Assembly: GCA_024232965.1 (NCBI GenBank)
Contig: JACKQF010000007.1
Location: 248,001-312,000 of the forward strand
Direction of reading: 5' to 3'
From: Verrucomicrobiaceae bacterium
GTDB taxonomy: Bacteria; Verrucomicrobiota; Verrucomicrobiia; Verrucomicrobiales; Verrucomicrobiaceae
Length of the DNA: 64,000 nucleotides
Shown here: positions 16,101 to 25,413 of the stretch, in pieces
How positions within the stretch are numbered: the first letter of the stretch is position 1
How the letters are laid out: the number at the start of each line of letters is the position of its first letter
Program-made: the position numbers and the translations under genes
The notes under the pieces: model-generated
Told to the model about the DNA's origin: nothing
Databases searched by the model: none
The model's input: only the letters and a program-made list of their open reading frames with translations

Positions 16101-19030
16101 CACTGCGGCAGACGGCCTGACGTATCGCCTCATTCAAAAGAGCTACGTTTCCGTGCTGACCAAACGTGATGACGACAGTTACGCCTACGTCTCGACCAAG
16201 CGCGAGACAGTCTCCGCAGAGGGTCCATTCGAACTCGGCTCAAACGGTGCGGACTACGCGCTGCCGACCACGGAATCGGGCGAATTCCGGTTCGAGCTTC
16301 GCGACAGCGAGAACCAGGTGATCTGCGCCTGTCCCTTCACCGTCGTCGGTAAGGGTGACAGCAGCCGCAGTCTGGAGCGCAATGCGGAACTGGATGTGAA
16401 GCTGGCGCGGGCCGATTGGAACAGCGGGGAGTCACTGGAACTCAGCATCACCGCGCCCTACACCGGCGCGGGCTTGATTACAATTGAGCGTGATCACCTG
16501 CTGGGCTGGCAATGGTTCAAAAGCAACACCACTAGCAGCGTGCAGCACATCACGGTGCCGGAGGGACTGGAGAGCACGGGTTATGTGAATGTATCGTTTG
16601 TCCGTGCGCTGGATTCGCCGGAAGTCTTCATGAGTCCACTCAGCTACGCGGTGCAGCCCTTCACCGCGAATCCTGACAAGCGCAAACTGCAGGTGGATCT
16701 GGACGTGGCTCAGATCGCCAAGCCTGGCGAGCCCCTGAAAATCGGCCATCGCAGTGCGCGACCTTCGCACATCATTGTCTACGCTGTTGATGAGGGGATT
16801 CACCAAATCACCAACTACACTCGGCCCGATCCTCTCGCACACTTCATGCGGAAGCGTTCCTTGGAGGTTGAGACGGCGCAGTTGTTGGATCTGATTCTTC
16901 CTGAGTATTCCTTGATTGCCCATTCCAAGGCCTTCGGTGGCGATGAAGATGATGCACCCAAGATTCATCTCAATCCCTTCAAACGTCGCAAAGAACCGCC
17001 TGTGGTGTTTTGGTCGGGGGTGATTGCCTCTGGCCCACAACGGGCTGAGGTGACCTATCCCGTTCCAGATTATTTTGCGGGAAGCCTGAAGATCATGGCC
17101 GTGGCTGTGGACACTGAGGCTATCGGAACCGCGGAAACGCAATCCACGATTCGTGGTCCCTTTGTGCTGACACCGAACGTGCCAACGTTTGCCGCGCCGG
17201 GTGACGAGTTCACTGTCACGCTAACGGTGGCGAACAACTTGGAAGGCACCGCATCGGCAGCACCTGTCACGGTGACCTGCAATTCATCGCCGCAGGTGGA
17301 GGTGATCGAAAGCCCGCAGGGGCCGGTCGATGTCGCGCCGGGCAAGGAGGTCACCACGCGCTTCAAATTGCGCGCCAAAGAAGAACTGGGCGGGGCCGAA
17401 CTGGTATTTACTGCTGAAGGTGGTGGTCAGCGCCTGGAACGTCACTCCACGCTCAGCATCCGACCGGCGATGCCCTATGAGACACGAGTGCAGAGCGGCT
17501 ACTTCAGGCTGGCCTCTCAGGATGTTAAGGTGGAGCGCGATATGCATCCGCAGTTCCGCCGCCAGCAGGCCAGCGTATCCGTCCTGCCGCTGGGATTGGC
17601 ACTGGGGCTGGAGGGCTATCTGCGCGACTATCCTCACGGCTGTTCCGAACAGATCACGAGCCGCGCGATGTCGCGCTTGCTGCTGAGCGACGAGGCTGAC
17701 TTCGGGTTTGATCGCGCCGAGGCCACCGCGCAGCTCAACGACGCCTTTTATCTCCTTGCCTCACGACAAGCAGGCGACGGCGGCTTTGGCTATTGGGATG
17801 CACGGCATGACTCGGGCTTTGATTTTCTTTCCGTTTATGTCACCCATTTTTTGACGGAGGCACGCGATGCGGGATTCGCCGTGCCAGAGGATTTGCTGGA
17901 CGGTGCTCGCGATCGAATGCGCACGATGGCCAAACAAAAAATCACCACCCTACCGCAGGCTTCCATCCAGGCGGGCGCGATTTATCTCCTGACCCGGAAT
18001 GGCGAGGTGACCACCAACTATCTGCTGAATTTGCGAGACAGTCTGGAGACCCAGTTCAAGGACACCTGGCGTGGCGATCTGACCGGAGCTTATCTGGCAG
18101 CCACCTACGCGATGTTACAAAAACAAGACGAGGGCCAGCGCTTGATGGCGGCGCATCGCAGCGTGAAAGCGACACCTGCACCCGAGCGCTGGTGGGGTGG
18201 TTACGCGGAAGATCCGCAAGTTCGCAACGCGCTATCCCTCGCGCTGCTCTGCCGTCACTTCCCCGACATCGCGAATGCTATCGGTTACGATCAACTATCG
18301 ATTGTGACCGATCCGATCACGCGCGGACGCTTCAACACCATCTCTTCTGCGTGCACGATCTTGGCTCTGAAGTCCTATTCACAACTTGCTGCCAAAAGCG
18401 GACTGCGGGTCTCCATCAGCGCGCTGGGATCTGATCCCAAGGCCCAGCCGCAGTTGCTGTCACCCGACACGGAGGGGCTCTTGACCCGGTCCTTTCCTGA
18501 GACCGCACGGCTCTTGCGTTTCAGCCGCATCCGACCGGACGGGGCTCCGGATCTTGGGGCGTTTTATCAAGTCACCGAGTCTGGCTATGACAAAGAGATC
18601 TCGAGTGAAGTCGTGCGCGATGGACTGGAGGTCATCCGTGATCTGCTGGGAGCCGACGGCAATCCTGCCACGGCGATCACCACGGGCGAGAGCATCACGG
18701 TCCGCATCCGGGTGCGCAATCTTGGCGATCACGACCTGTCTGACATCGCGGTGCATGGACCTGCTGCCGGGCGGTTTTGAGGTGGAGCCGGGCAACTTGG
18801 TTCCCGGGCGTTCGACCATGTCCGGTGCAGAGTTTACGGAGGTGCGAGAGGATAGAAATGTCTTCTTCACATCGCTGACAGCAGGCGGCATGGTGGAGTT
18901 CAGCTACCGCATCAAGCCGGTGTGTGCGGGCAGTTTCCAAGTACCACCGGTCTTTGCCGAATGTATGTATGATCGCGGGTTTCACGCTCGTGCCGGAGGC
19001 GGCAATATTGAGGTCAAACCTGTGAATTGA
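13141..19030 (+). CDS. Bacterial alpha-2-macroglobulin (YfhM-like), frameshifted near the 3' end
   Basis: The main frame encodes 1879 residues and stops at 18780; the next frame continues the family C-terminus (LLPGGFEVEPGN to VPPVFAECMYD) to 19030. Reading GTG then ATGGAC after skipping C18754 gives DIAV-MDLLPGGFE, so one extra base explains the break, and the repaired protein is about 1962 residues. There is one N-terminal TM anchor (about 45-62), many MG-type beta domains, an Asp/Glu-rich loop (about 560-590), and a thioester motif C-S-E-Q at 1501-1504 in YPHGCSEQ, within the alpha/alpha-toroid domain. Such proteins trap attacking proteases in the periplasm. Pairing with PBP1C directly downstream is the classical arrangement. 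Confidence 0.9.
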
Positions 19031-19033
19031 GCG

Positions 19034-21346
19034 ATGCAATTCGCCAGCGTCATCTTCAGGATTTTGCGGAAATGGTGGTTCCGTTTTTCTGTTGCCGTCC
19101 TAGCTGCGGGGGCGCTGAGCTATGCATTTCTGCCGGATTGTGATCTCTATCCCCAAGGCATCACTTGGTCGCGCGAGGTGCGAGATCGCGACGGTAAAGT
19201 ACTGCACCTGACCCTGACGCAGGAGGGGCGCTATCGTCTTTTCACCCCGCTTCATGACATCAGTGCGGATGTGATCGAGGCCACGCTGTGGCACGAGGAC
19301 CGGCAGTTCCGCCATCATCCTGGAGTGAATCCTCTTTCCATTCTGCGCGCCGTGTGGGGCGTGGTGAGCGGATCTCGCATGGGCGGCGGATCAACGATCA
19401 CGATGCAGTATGCGCGGCTGCGCTTCGGGATGGAGACTCGCTCGGTCGGCGGCAAGTTTTTGCAAATCCTGCGCGCTTTGCAAATTGAGCGGCACCACTC
19501 CAAGGACCAGATCTTGGAGGCCTATCTGAACCTCGCTCCCTATGGCGGCAATGTCGAAGGCATCGGTGCTGCTGGACTGCTCTGGTGCGGACGTTCTGCT
19601 GCGGAACTCTCGCTACGCGAAGCCGTTGCCTTGAGTGTGATCCCGCAAAGCCCCGCCCGGCGTCGCCCGCGAGCTGGCCAGCACAATGTGGCGCTGGCGG
19701 AAGCCCAGGCCCGGCTGATCGGCGCGATTCAATCCCGGCGGGGTATGACGCCCGATCCGCTGGAGAGCGGCTACACCTTGATCGCTGGCAATCGCGCCCC
19801 GCGCGAGGCTCCGCATCTTTCGCGGCGGCTCTTGCAGCAGCAGCCTGACCAGCAACACATCACCTCGACCCTCGACCGCGAAGCCCAACGCACCGTCGAA
19901 CGCACGCTGGCCACGTATGTGGAGCGCAAGCACGAACTCGGCATCAACAACGCCTGCGCGCTGCTAGTCCACGCGCCATCGCGACGGGTGCTGGCCTATG
20001 CTGGGTCGGCGAGATTTTTGGACAGCGATATCCTCGGCCAAGTCGATGGCGTTACCGCAAGGCGGTCCCCAGGCTCTGCGTTGAAGCCGTTTATTTATGG
20101 GCTCGCTCTCGATCAGGGATTGATCCATCCGCGCAGTCTGCTGGTGGATGGGCGTGTGAGTTTTGGCTCCTACAACCCGGAGAACTTCGACCGCACTTTC
20201 ATCGGCCCGCTACCCGCTGGCGAGGCGTTGTTCCGCAGCCGCAATATTCCCGCCGTAGCGCTCGCGCATCAACTCGCCGCGCCCGGACTGTATGGATTTC
20301 TCAAGTCCGCAGGGGTGGCCTTTCCGAAGCCGGAGAGTTACTACGGCCTGGCCCTGCCTCTCGGTGGAGCGGAGGTGTCGATGGAAGAAATGGCCAAGCT
20401 GTATGCGATGATCGCCTCCGATGGGAAGGCTCGCCCCTTGCAATTCACCGCATCAAATTCCACGCCAACAAAGTCGCGTTCATTGCTTTCTCCGCAGGCT
20501 TGCTTCCTTCTGCGCCAGATGCTGCGCGCGCCTGCCGATGATCCGGATGTGGCGGATCACAGCATCGCGTGGAAGACCGGCACCTCGCATGGATTTCGCG
20601 ATGCATGGGCCGCAGGCATCCGGGGCGACTACGTCATCGTGGTCTGGATCGGCAACTTCAATGGCAAACCAAACCCGTCTTTCGTCGCCCGCGAATGCGC
20701 GACACCTTTGTTGTTTGAGTGCTTCCGCCAGCTCAATCTGCCACGCGTCAATGATGTGCCGCCGACTGGGGTTGAAGAACTGGAACTCTGCGCCGTCTCC
20801 GGTCAATTGCCCACGCCCTGCTGCTCGCATCGTTTGCGCGGTTGGTTCATTCCCGGTGTCTCGCCCATCGCGCCATGCTCGATCCATCGCGAGATCTGGA
20901 TCGACACGAACACGGGACTGCGGGTCGCTGCGAATGATGGCCGCCCAGGATTGCGCAGCGATGTGTATGAGTTTTGGGAACCCAGCCTGCTGGAGCTTTT
21001 CAAGAAAGCCGGACTGCCGCGACGCGAACCACCGCCCCTGGAACAACCGCGTGGCTTGCTCGCCGCCACCGGGACCACCAACCCACCGCGCATCACCAGT
21101 CCCGTGGCCACACTGGTCTATACGCTGCGATCAAGGACGCTGGCCGCGGAGACCATTCCGCTGCGGGCGGAGGCTGCGCCAGGCGTGCGGAAACTTTACT
21201 GGTTCGATGGTCGACAATTTCTCGGCATCAGCGATGCGAGCGAGCCATTGCTTTGGAGCGCGCAACCTGGTCGCCGCACCCTGCAAGTCTTGGATGATCA
21301 AGGGCGCACTGCGGCATGCTCCGTGCGGATCGAGCAAGTAGACTAG
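19034..21346 (+). CDS. pbpC: Penicillin-binding protein 1C (bifunctional transglycosylase/transpeptidase)
   Basis: 770 residues, starting 4 bp after the macroglobulin stop. A TM anchor (about 18-33) precedes the GT51 domain, with catalytic Glu88 in LWHEDRQF and the GGSTITMQ motif (118-125). The transpeptidase domain has the S-x-x-K nucleophile motif SALK (Ser348, Lys351) and KTGTS (from Lys514). The last about 90 residues match the beta-rich BiPBP C-terminal domain. It polymerises and cross-links peptidoglycan on the outer face of the inner membrane. Coupling to alpha-2-macroglobulin, as in enterobacterial yfhM-pbpC, suggests repair after wall breach while proteases are trapped. Confidence 0.95.
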   Translation: MQFASVIFRILRKWWFRFSVAVLAAGALSYAFLPDCDLYPQGITWSREVRDRDGKVLHLTLTQEGRYRLFTPLHDISADVIEATLWHEDRQFRHHPGVNPLSILRAVWGVVSGSRMGGGSTITMQYARLRFGMETRSVGGKFLQILRALQIERHHSKDQILEAYLNLAPYGGNVEGIGAAGLLWCGRSAAELSLREAVALSVIPQSPARRRPRAGQHNVALAEAQARLIGAIQSRRGMTPDPLESGYTLIAGNRAPREAPHLSRRLLQQQPDQQHITSTLDREAQRTVERTLATYVERKHELGINNACALLVHAPSRRVLAYAGSARFLDSDILGQVDGVTARRSPGSALKPFIYGLALDQGLIHPRSLLVDGRVSFGSYNPENFDRTFIGPLPAGEALFRSRNIPAVALAHQLAAPGLYGFLKSAGVAFPKPESYYGLALPLGGAEVSMEEMAKLYAMIASDGKARPLQFTASNSTPTKSRSLLSPQACFLLRQMLRAPADDPDVADHSIAWKTGTSHGFRDAWAAGIRGDYVIVVWIGNFNGKPNPSFVARECATPLLFECFRQLNLPRVNDVPPTGVEELELCAVSGQLPTPCCSHRLRGWFIPGVSPIAPCSIHREIWIDTNTGLRVAANDGRPGLRSDVYEFWEPSLLELFKKAGLPRREPPPLEQPRGLLAATGTTNPPRITSPVATLVYTLRSRTLAAETIPLRAEAAPGVRKLYWFDGRQFLGISDASEPLLWSAQPGRRTLQVLDDQGRTAACSVRIEQVD

Positions 21347-22642
21347 CTACTGACGCATCTCGCGCACATGTCGGAAGGCGGCTTCCTGCATGAATTTGGA
21401 TGCCGCTGGCGTGTTGGTGTGACCGCTGAGTGGTTCGGTATGAATCGTTTTTGGAATGGTTAGCGCGTTGTAGGCGGCGAAGATGCTGGTGGAAGGACAG
21501 GTGTTGTCGATGAATCCAGCGGTGACGACGGCCCCTTTGGCGTGTGTGCGACGGGCGAAGTTCACATTGTCAAAGTAGCGCGCGGTTTGCAGTTCGGCGT
21601 CGTTGGGTTTGCCATCGGTAATGGTGACCAACTTGGGCCAGCCGTTGATGCGGTCAACCAAGACGCCGCTGTGGTCACCGCCAGCAGGAACGCCCGCACA
21701 GAAGAAGCTGACTCGCTCATCCAGACCTGCTGCGGCGAAGGCCTGAAAGCCGCCTTGGCTGGAGCCGTACACGATGACCGTCTTGCCATCCCACTCGGGT
21801 TGAGCCGTCAGGAAATCGATGGCGCGGATCAGGCGCAGGAACATGCCCTTGAAGTAGTTCGTCTCGCGATCATCGCGTCCGACGTAGCGGTAGTTTTTGA
21901 GCGGGCCGTTTTCCTGGTCCTTGTAAAAGGCCGCATCTCTGCCGTTCGGGAGCCCGTGGGCATTGATGTCCATCGCCAGCATGCCACCTTCGCGCTCGGC
22001 CCATGCCGTTGCCGCGAGATTGGAGCCACCGACGCCTGCGCCATGAGTAAAGAGGATGGCTGGTAGCGACTTGGGTTTGGCATCTTTGGGGCGACCAAAG
22101 TAGCCGCTCACTGGTGCGCCTAAACAGGTGATCTGTGCGTCAAAGGCGTCGATCTTTTTTGATGGGCCAGTGACTGGGGTGAGCGTGACCTTCATCTCCA
22201 CTGCGGCGAGGGCTTCCTTTTGTTGGGCCCAGAAGGCATCAAAATCGTCAGGCACGGGTAGGCTGGGTTGAATCTTTTGAGGATCAAATGCGGCACCCGC
22301 CAGCGCGGCCGTCTTTAAGCCGGGGACGGTGACTCGGAGTTGCAAGAATCCTGGCTCGTCCAGTGAACCGGTGACCGTGCCCACACCGTCTTTGAGTTCC
22401 ACACGCTGCGCTGCCTGGGGCTTCCAGCCGTCCTTGGAGAACACGCACTGAGCCTCGTTTGCTTCCGTGGCTGGTTTGCCAGCGGATGTAACCTTGAAAG
22501 TGAAGGTCGCGGTTTCACCAACGTGGTAGACCGCATCGGCGCGGTCAGTGCTCATCGCGACCACCAGTCCGGCGTTTGGCGTTTCAGCGTGCAGGGTAAC
22601 CGAGAGAGCGAAGACGAAGATTGGGAGGGCGGAGAGTCGCAT
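21347..22642 (-). CDS. Exported acetyl xylan esterase-like alpha/beta hydrolase (CE7-like)
   Basis: 431 residues with a Sec signal (MRLSALPIFVFALSVTLHAE), an immunoglobulin-like N-terminal domain (about 25-115), then an acetyl-xylan-esterase/cephalosporin deacetylase-type alpha/beta hydrolase. The nucleophile elbow is YGSSQGGFQA, followed by CAGVPAGGDH; the catalytic His is likely in LSGHTN near the end. It would remove acetyl groups from sugars or polysaccharides outside the cytoplasm. The stop abuts the pbpC stop from the opposite strand. The upstream gap carries one copy of the 30-bp motif (22713-22742) found at two other sugar-related loci. Confidence 0.87.
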   Translation of the reverse strand: MRLSALPIFVFALSVTLHAETPNAGLVVAMSTDRADAVYHVGETATFTFKVTSAGKPATEANEAQCVFSKDGWKPQAAQRVELKDGVGTVTGSLDEPGFLQLRVTVPGLKTAALAGAAFDPQKIQPSLPVPDDFDAFWAQQKEALAAVEMKVTLTPVTGPSKKIDAFDAQITCLGAPVSGYFGRPKDAKPKSLPAILFTHGAGVGGSNLAATAWAEREGGMLAMDINAHGLPNGRDAAFYKDQENGPLKNYRYVGRDDRETNYFKGMFLRLIRAIDFLTAQPEWDGKTVIVYGSSQGGFQAFAAAGLDERVSFFCAGVPAGGDHSGVLVDRINGWPKLVTITDGKPNDAELQTARYFDNVNFARRTHAKGAVVTAGFIDNTCPSTSIFAAYNALTIPKTIHTEPLSGHTNTPAASKFMQEAAFRHVREMRQ

Positions 22643-22712
22643 GAGATCGAAACGTCATCGTCTGTCGCGATCTCTCAGCAGGGCTAGTGGGTCTTGCGTG
22701 CTGGCGGAGTCT

Positions 22713-22742
22713 CCGTCGTATTTGACACACTCTTTGTCGTGG
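22713..22742 (+). promoter_or_regulatory. 30-bp direct-repeat motif, copy 1
   Basis: Shares with copies 2 (24453) and 3 (27793) a pattern of two GTCG cores 21 bp apart: here GTCGTATTT (22715-22723) and TTGTCGTGG (22734-22742). It lies in the divergent gap between the CE7 esterase (start 22642) and the nucleotidyltransferase-like gene (start 22815), about 70 bp from each. Half-sites two helical turns apart are typical of AraC/XylR-type activators; identity of the binder is unknown. Confidence 0.5.
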
Positions 22743-22814
22743 CCGGTGCAGCGTGCCCTCGTTAAGATGGCGGAATGAATCTTGAGGAGAAACTGAACAC
22801 GGCTAGAGTCCCCC

Positions 22815-23339
22815 ATGCGCGAAGTCTTTGATCTCTTGCTTCGAATCCAGAAACGCCGGAGCCTCCCCCTTTTGCTCATTGGGGGATGGGCGGTGCAGGC
22901 GCATGGGTACGCACGTAACACGCTTGACGTTGATTGTTTGGCGTCGATCCCAAACGATCCGGCTGTCGCAGAGGAGTTGGAACGAGTAGGCTTTGTGTGT
23001 TTCGATGAAAAACCCTCATTCCGACGCTACCAGCACCGGCTTGACGACAGGCTGGTGCTTGATGTGATGAGGGTCAATGCTTCCACTTTTGAAAAAATGT
23101 GGGGTGCTTCAGAGGAATATTCGCTGGGAGGAATTGATCTACGCATCCCCGCATTGCAGCATTTGATTGCGCTCAAATTGCATGCCGCAAAGAATACGCA
23201 TCGGACTGAAAAAGATATGGGCGATGTCATTGAGCTTTTACGTGCAAACCCAGGTAAGGTTTCGCCAGCTGAACTGATGCAAATCTGCGATAAGTTTGGC
23301 AATTCCGAGCTTGCTCGTCGCCTCGCTGATTTTTTATGA
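22815..23339 (+). CDS. Nucleotidyltransferase-fold protein (AbiEii/MNT-like)
   Basis: 174 residues. The N-terminus has the nucleotidyltransferase signature: LLIGGWAVQAHGYARNTLDVD, with the G-G-W loop at 23-25 and the D-x-D pair at Asp38 and Asp40. The C-terminal half is helical (IPALQHLIALKLHAAK, then EKDMGDVIELLRA), as in AbiEii/DUF6036-like proteins. The gene overlaps a 62-residue partner by ATGA at 23336-23339. Such two-gene sets resemble type IV/VII toxin-antitoxin or other nucleotidyltransferase-based modules, but the partner is not a recognised antitoxin, so a housekeeping modification role is equally possible. Confidence 0.75.
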   Translation: MREVFDLLLRIQKRRSLPLLLIGGWAVQAHGYARNTLDVDCLASIPNDPAVAEELERVGFVCFDEKPSFRRYQHRLDDRLVLDVMRVNASTFEKMWGASEEYSLGGIDLRIPALQHLIALKLHAAKNTHRTEKDMGDVIELLRANPGKVSPAELMQICDKFGNSELARRLADFL

Positions 23340-23524
23340 ATATCGATATGGATCTTGAGTTTCCTTCGGACACGGATGCGCCTTCACCGCCTTTGCGAAT
23401 GGAGCTGGACGCGTATCTCGAATTCATCGAGTTCAATCAAAAAACGATCCGGGAAAACGGAACGGCGGAGAGGATCTACAGTCATCGTTCCGAGCCTGTC
23501 GAAGAAATGTTTTGTATCGATTAA
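23336..23524 (+). CDS. Small acidic protein coupled to the nucleotidyltransferase-like gene
   Basis: 62 residues, MNIDMDLEFPSDTDAP onward, strongly acidic, with one amphipathic helix (LDAYLEFIEFNQKTI) and no signal peptide. The start codon overlaps the stop of the upstream gene (ATGA), so the two products are probably made in a fixed ratio and may form a complex. I do not recognise the family. The overlap, consistent codon use and the good 5-bp spacing before the next gene (23530) support it as real. Confidence 0.6.
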   Translation: MNIDMDLEFPSDTDAPSPPLRMELDAYLEFIEFNQKTIRENGTAERIYSHRSEPVEEMFCID

Positions 23525-23529
23525 AACCT

Positions 23530-24330
23530 ATGTCTCGCCTCAACAACAAAGTCATTCTCGTCACAGGCAGCGCCACCGGTATTGGCAAAGCCATCGCACG
23601 GCGCTGCGTCGCGGAAGGTGCCAGGGTCATCATTCACGGATTGGAGACCGATCTGGCTGCGGATGTCGTCGCCGAGATCGGCTCTGATAAAGCCGTCGCG
23701 CATGTGGAGGATCTCACGACTGAAGGGTGCCCGCAGCGCTTGGTCGATCTGGCGGTGAAGACTTTTGGTCGGCTCGATGCCGTGGTAAACAATGCCGCAA
23801 TGGTTGTCGCTGCCAACATTCACACGACCGATCTGGCCTTCTTTCGCAAGATGCTAGAGGTGAATACGCTTGCTCCTTTTGCCCTCATTAAAGCTGCCCT
23901 GCCAGAACTGACTAAGGTGCGCGGGTGCGTGCTAAACATCGGCAGCGTCAATGCGTGGAGTGGCGAGCCGAACCTAATGCCCTACAGCGTCTCCAAAGGC
24001 GCGCTGATGACCCTCACGCGGAACCTTGGTGACACGTTGATGCGTGAAGACGGCGTGCGCGTGAACCAGATCAATCCCGGTTGGGTGCTGACGGAGAACG
24101 AGGCCCAGCGCAAGCGCGAACACGGTCTCAGCGACGACTGGTATAAGGATTTGCCGAAGGTTTATGCACCGGCGGGTCGCATCCTGTGGCCGGAAGAGAT
24201 CGCCGCTGCTGCCATCTACTGGCTGGCGGATGAAAGCGGTCCGATCAGCGGCCAGGTCGTGGATCTGGAGCAGCACCCGTTCATCGGCCGCAATCCCCCC
24301 AAAGATAGCACCACCATTCCCACCAAGTAG
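23530..24330 (+). CDS. Short-chain dehydrogenase/reductase
   Basis: 266 residues from MSRLNNKVIL; an in-frame ATG 18 bp upstream would overlap the preceding stop and is less likely. Classical SDR features: nucleotide-binding VTGSATGIGK (11-20), NNAA (88-90), catalytic Ser139, Tyr152 and Lys156 (GSVNAWSGEPNLMPYSVSK), and the C-terminal GPISGQVVDLE block. It is an NAD(P)-dependent oxidoreductase of unknown substrate; sugar or hydroxyacid chemistry would fit the neighbouring TIM-barrel isomerase at 24516. Confidence 0.92.
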   Translation: MSRLNNKVILVTGSATGIGKAIARRCVAEGARVIIHGLETDLAADVVAEIGSDKAVAHVEDLTTEGCPQRLVDLAVKTFGRLDAVVNNAAMVVAANIHTTDLAFFRKMLEVNTLAPFALIKAALPELTKVRGCVLNIGSVNAWSGEPNLMPYSVSKGALMTLTRNLGDTLMREDGVRVNQINPGWVLTENEAQRKREHGLSDDWYKDLPKVYAPAGRILWPEEIAAAAIYWLADESGPISGQVVDLEQHPFIGRNPPKDSTTIPTK

Positions 24331-24445
24331 GAGGATAGACCTCCGGTCTGTCAGCGGCTCGGGGCTTTCTAGCCCAAAGAGGGAGTGCCTGGAGGCTGGA
24401 AAGCCCCAGGCCATTGACGGGCTGGAAAGCCCATCCTACGGTTCT
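24331..24445. repeat. REP-like cluster of short hairpins
   Basis: The 115 bp after the SDR stop contain a series of small inverted repeats: AGACC/GGTCT around 24338-24350, GGGCT/AGCCC in GGGCTTTCTAGCCC, GGCTGGAAAGCC, and GGGCTGGAAAGCCC shortly before 24435. The phrase 'GGGCTGGAAAGCCCATCCTAC' style hairpin recurs as intergenic repeat in PVC genomes in my memory. It could act as a transcript-end or mRNA-stability element for the SDR gene. No U-tract, so not a typical intrinsic terminator. Confidence 0.5.
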
Positions 24446-24452
24446 AGAATCG

Positions 24453-24482
24453 TTGTCGTATTTCGCACACTCTTTGTCGTGG
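24453..24482 (+). promoter_or_regulatory. 30-bp direct-repeat motif, copy 2
   Basis: TTGTCGTATTT (24453-24463) and TTGTCGTGG (24474-24482) form a direct repeat with 21-bp offset. From position 3 to 30 it matches copy 1 at all but the two bases after the TTT. It ends 33 bp before the chosen start of the sugar isomerase gene (24516) and only 6 bp before the first possible ATG (24489), which argues for the later start. Confidence 0.55.
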
Positions 24483-24515
24483 TGAAAAATGGTGGATGCT
24501 CGTTATGCTATGGAC

Positions 24516-25406
24516 ATGCCAAAACTCGCTGCCTTCCCCAAAGCATTCATGCAGGCGCTCTGCAAAGATGGGACCATGACTGTGTCCGAATGGATTCAAC
24601 TTGCTGCCAAGCTTGATATCCAAGGCCTTGAGTGGTATGCCGGGTTCCTTGAGATGGAGGACGAGGCCAATTGGTCGCGCTTTCGCAAGGAGGTGGAAGA
24701 CACGGGGAAGGTCATTCCGATGATGTGCTGCTCCCCCGATTTCACGCATCCTGAGGCGGCGTTTCGGGAAAAGGAGATTGCCAAGCAGAAGCGCTGGATC
24801 GAGATGACCCATACCTTGGGCGGATCCTTCTGCCGTGTGCTCAGTGGCCAGCGTCGTCCGGAGTTGTCCATGGATGAGGGCGTGAAGCTTGCGGCGGAGT
24901 CGATCTATGCTTGCTTGCCGTATGCGCAGGAGCGTGGCATCACGCTGATTCTCGAAAACCACTACAAGGACGACTTTTGGGACTACCCCGAGTTTGCGCA
25001 GAAGATGGAGGTCTTCTGCAAGTTGGTCGATGCGGTCAACCATCCCAACTTTGGGGTGAACTATGATCCCTCCAACACTTACCTCGCGGGCGAAGATCCG
25101 ATCGAGTTGCTGAAGCGTGTGTCGCACCGCGTGGTGACCATGCACGCCAGCGATCGCTATCTCGCCGAGGGCACGATTGAAGATCTGCGCAAAGAAGAAG
25201 GCGGTGCCCAGGGTTACGCGAAGCGCTTGCGTCATGGGGAGATCGGCAAGGGGCTCAACGACTACGATGCGATCTTCACTGAGCTGAAAAGCAAGGGGTT
25301 CGACAGCTGGATTAGCATCGAAGACGGCGTTGATGGCATGGAGCAACTCGCACGCAGCGTGGAGTTTCTAAAACGGAAAATCGCGCAGCACTGGCCGCAG
25401 TCTTGA
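24516..25406 (+). CDS. Sugar phosphate isomerase/epimerase-like TIM-barrel protein
   Basis: 296 residues from MPKLAAFPKA. In-frame ATGs at 24489 and 24510 are possible, but the first lies 6 bp after the 30-bp motif. The AP-endonuclease-2/xylose-isomerase-like barrel is shown by the spaced metal ligands: LILENHYKDD (Glu), NYDPSNT (Asp), TMHASDR (His) and SIEDG (Glu) at the C-terminal ends of strands. No signal peptide. It probably isomerises or epimerises a keto-sugar or inosose in the cytoplasm; family members are too varied to name a substrate. It follows the SDR gene and could act in the same catabolic route. Confidence 0.88.
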   Translation: MPKLAAFPKAFMQALCKDGTMTVSEWIQLAAKLDIQGLEWYAGFLEMEDEANWSRFRKEVEDTGKVIPMMCCSPDFTHPEAAFREKEIAKQKRWIEMTHTLGGSFCRVLSGQRRPELSMDEGVKLAAESIYACLPYAQERGITLILENHYKDDFWDYPEFAQKMEVFCKLVDAVNHPNFGVNYDPSNTYLAGEDPIELLKRVSHRVVTMHASDRYLAEGTIEDLRKEEGGAQGYAKRLRHGEIGKGLNDYDAIFTELKSKGFDSWISIEDGVDGMEQLARSVEFLKRKIAQHWPQS

Positions 25407-25413
25407 GGGAAGC

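Noticed and set aside
24444..25346. - strand ORF (300 codons) opposite the sugar isomerase
   Set aside because: Antisense to a protein with all metal ligands in place; no conserved motif.
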